Shown: piece after piece, positions 25,888-26,677 of the stretch
How the letters are laid out: each line of letters begins with the position of its first letter
Position numbering within the stretch: the stretch's first letter is position 1
NCBI GenBank assembly: GCA_020848855.1
Contig: JADLHH010000274.1
Span: 1-26,677, forward strand
DNA: 26,677 nt
Source: Anaerolineae bacterium
Lineage (GTDB): Bacteria > Chloroflexota > Anaerolineae > Aggregatilineales > Phototrophicaceae
Direction: 5' to 3'
Position numbers and translations under genes: made by a program
The notes under the pieces: model-generated
Told to the model about the DNA's origin: nothing
The model's input: only the letters and a program-made list of their open reading frames with translations
Databases searched by the model: none

Positions 25888-26677
25888 TCAATCGCCTGCT
25901 GCCCGGGCAGGACTTGCGCTGCTGGCGACGGTAACCGCTTCCATGCCGGGCAGCGGCAGAATATCGGGCCATATCGTCTGACCATGCTCGACGTTGTCGA
26001 TGAAGTTGCCGTCTTCGTCCGCCGCTTTGTTGACGCGCAGACGCCCGATCGCCTTCAGCGCGCCGAACATGACGAAGGAGGTCACGCCGCACCAGACAAT
26101 CGTGCTGAGCGAGCCGATGATCTGTGTGACCAGGATGTCGGCTCCACCGCCGCTGACCAGCAAACCGCCGAAGCCAGCGTGAATGTTGCCCGCGAACGGC
26201 GTCAGCGTTGGCTCTGCGAACAGACCGATAGCGATAATGCCCCATACACCGCACGCCAGGTGAACCGACGACGCACCCACAGCATCGTCGACCTTGATCT
26301 TCTCAAGCAGGTCGCCCCACAGCAGCAGGATAATGCCCGCCACCAAGCCGATAATGCACGCCGATACCGGGCTGACGAAGGCGCAGCCGCCCGTGACGGC
26401 AACCAAACCCGCCAGTGAGCCGTTGAGCGTCGCGCCCAAATCCCATTGGCCTGTGCGGACATACTGGAAGAACATCGCCGAGAGACAGCCAACGCCGCCG
26501 CCGAGCGTCGTGTTCAGCACGACGATTCCAATCGTGCCGTCGACGCCCACCGCGCCGAGGGTCGAGCCGGGGTTGAAGCCGTACCAGCCCATCCACAGGA
26601 TCAGCGTGCCGATCAGGGCAAGACCATAGTTATGCGGGGGAATGGCTTTGCCCCATTCCTTGCCCTTGCGTGGTCCG
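25888..26677 (-). CDS. amt: ammonium transporter (Amt/MEP family), 5' part cut by window edge
   Basis: The C-terminal 263 codons of an Amt protein enter from the right edge. IPPHNYGLALIGTLILWMGWYGFNPGS, then VDDAVGASSVHLACGVWGIIAIGLFA with the second of the twin pore histidines, and several membrane segments identify the family. Amt trimers conduct ammonium across the cytoplasmic membrane. After the last membrane segment a cytoplasmic tail of about 50 residues follows (from IGRLRVNKAADEDGN), ending in an Ala/Ser-rich stretch. No GlnK gene is visible on this side; the upstream region is outside the window. Confidence 0.93.
   Translation of the reverse strand, partial: GPRKGKEWGKAIPPHNYGLALIGTLILWMGWYGFNPGSTLGAVGVDGTIGIVVLNTTLGGGVGCLSAMFFQYVRTGQWDLGATLNGSLAGLVAVTGGCAFVSPVSACIIGLVAGIILLLWGDLLEKIKVDDAVGASSVHLACGVWGIIAIGLFAEPTLTPFAGNIHAGFGGLLVSGGGADILVTQIIGSLSTIVWCGVTSFVMFGALKAIGRLRVNKAADEDGNFIDNVEHGQTIWPDILPLPGMEAVTVASSASPARAAGD

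Overview
The window is GC-rich, densely packed bacterial chromosomal DNA. Gene content and style suggest a member of the Chloroflexota (Anaerolineae-like): a group 3b [NiFe] hydrogenase operon with a cyclic-nucleotide-fold protein inside it, a Tat-exported ferritin-like protein, an AraM-like dehydrogenase and a GTAGGGGCGGGT-type palindromic repeat. This placement is inference from style and recalled family distribution; no rRNA or other phylogenetic marker is present. Both edges cut through genes.

Layout. 1-9.9 kb is a mixed housekeeping stretch: a partial glutamate-cysteine-ligase-like gene (-), a glycerol-1-phosphate-dehydrogenase-like gene plus methyltransferase (+), a phosphohexomutase (+), a conserved membrane protein of unknown function (-), NADP-type isocitrate dehydrogenase (+), a ferritin-like protein (+), an Imm-5-like protein (-) and a VOC/glyoxalase-fold protein (-). 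Several strong intrinsic terminators separate these units.

10.0-15.1 kb is a six-gene plus-strand operon for a soluble NAD(P)-linked [NiFe] hydrogenase: beta (Fe-S), a cNMP-fold protein, gamma (flavin/NAD(P)/2Fe-2S), delta (small), alpha (large) and the maturation endopeptidase. A CRP/FNR-like operator sits at a class II activator distance from a plausible -10 box. It converges on 15.1-19.7 kb, the minus-strand hypABCDE operon plus a gene for only the C-terminal half of HypF. Together they encode the enzyme and most of its NiFe(CN)2CO cofactor assembly line. Two anomalies stand out: the small subunit has Gly where the fourth cysteine ligand of the proximal [4Fe-4S] cluster is expected, and HypF lacks its acylphosphatase, zinc-finger and YrdC domains.

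20.0-25.8 kb (minus strand) is an Mrp/Mnh cation/proton antiporter operon with mrpA and mrpB fused (mrpAB-C-D-E-F-G). It is separated from hypA by an intergenic region carrying a large palindromic repeat. The right edge holds the 3' part of an Amt ammonium transporter gene.

Adjacent genes are tightly coupled by ATGA/TGATG overlaps in the hyh, hyp and mrp operons. I found no RNA genes, CRISPR arrays, insertion sequences or phage genes.
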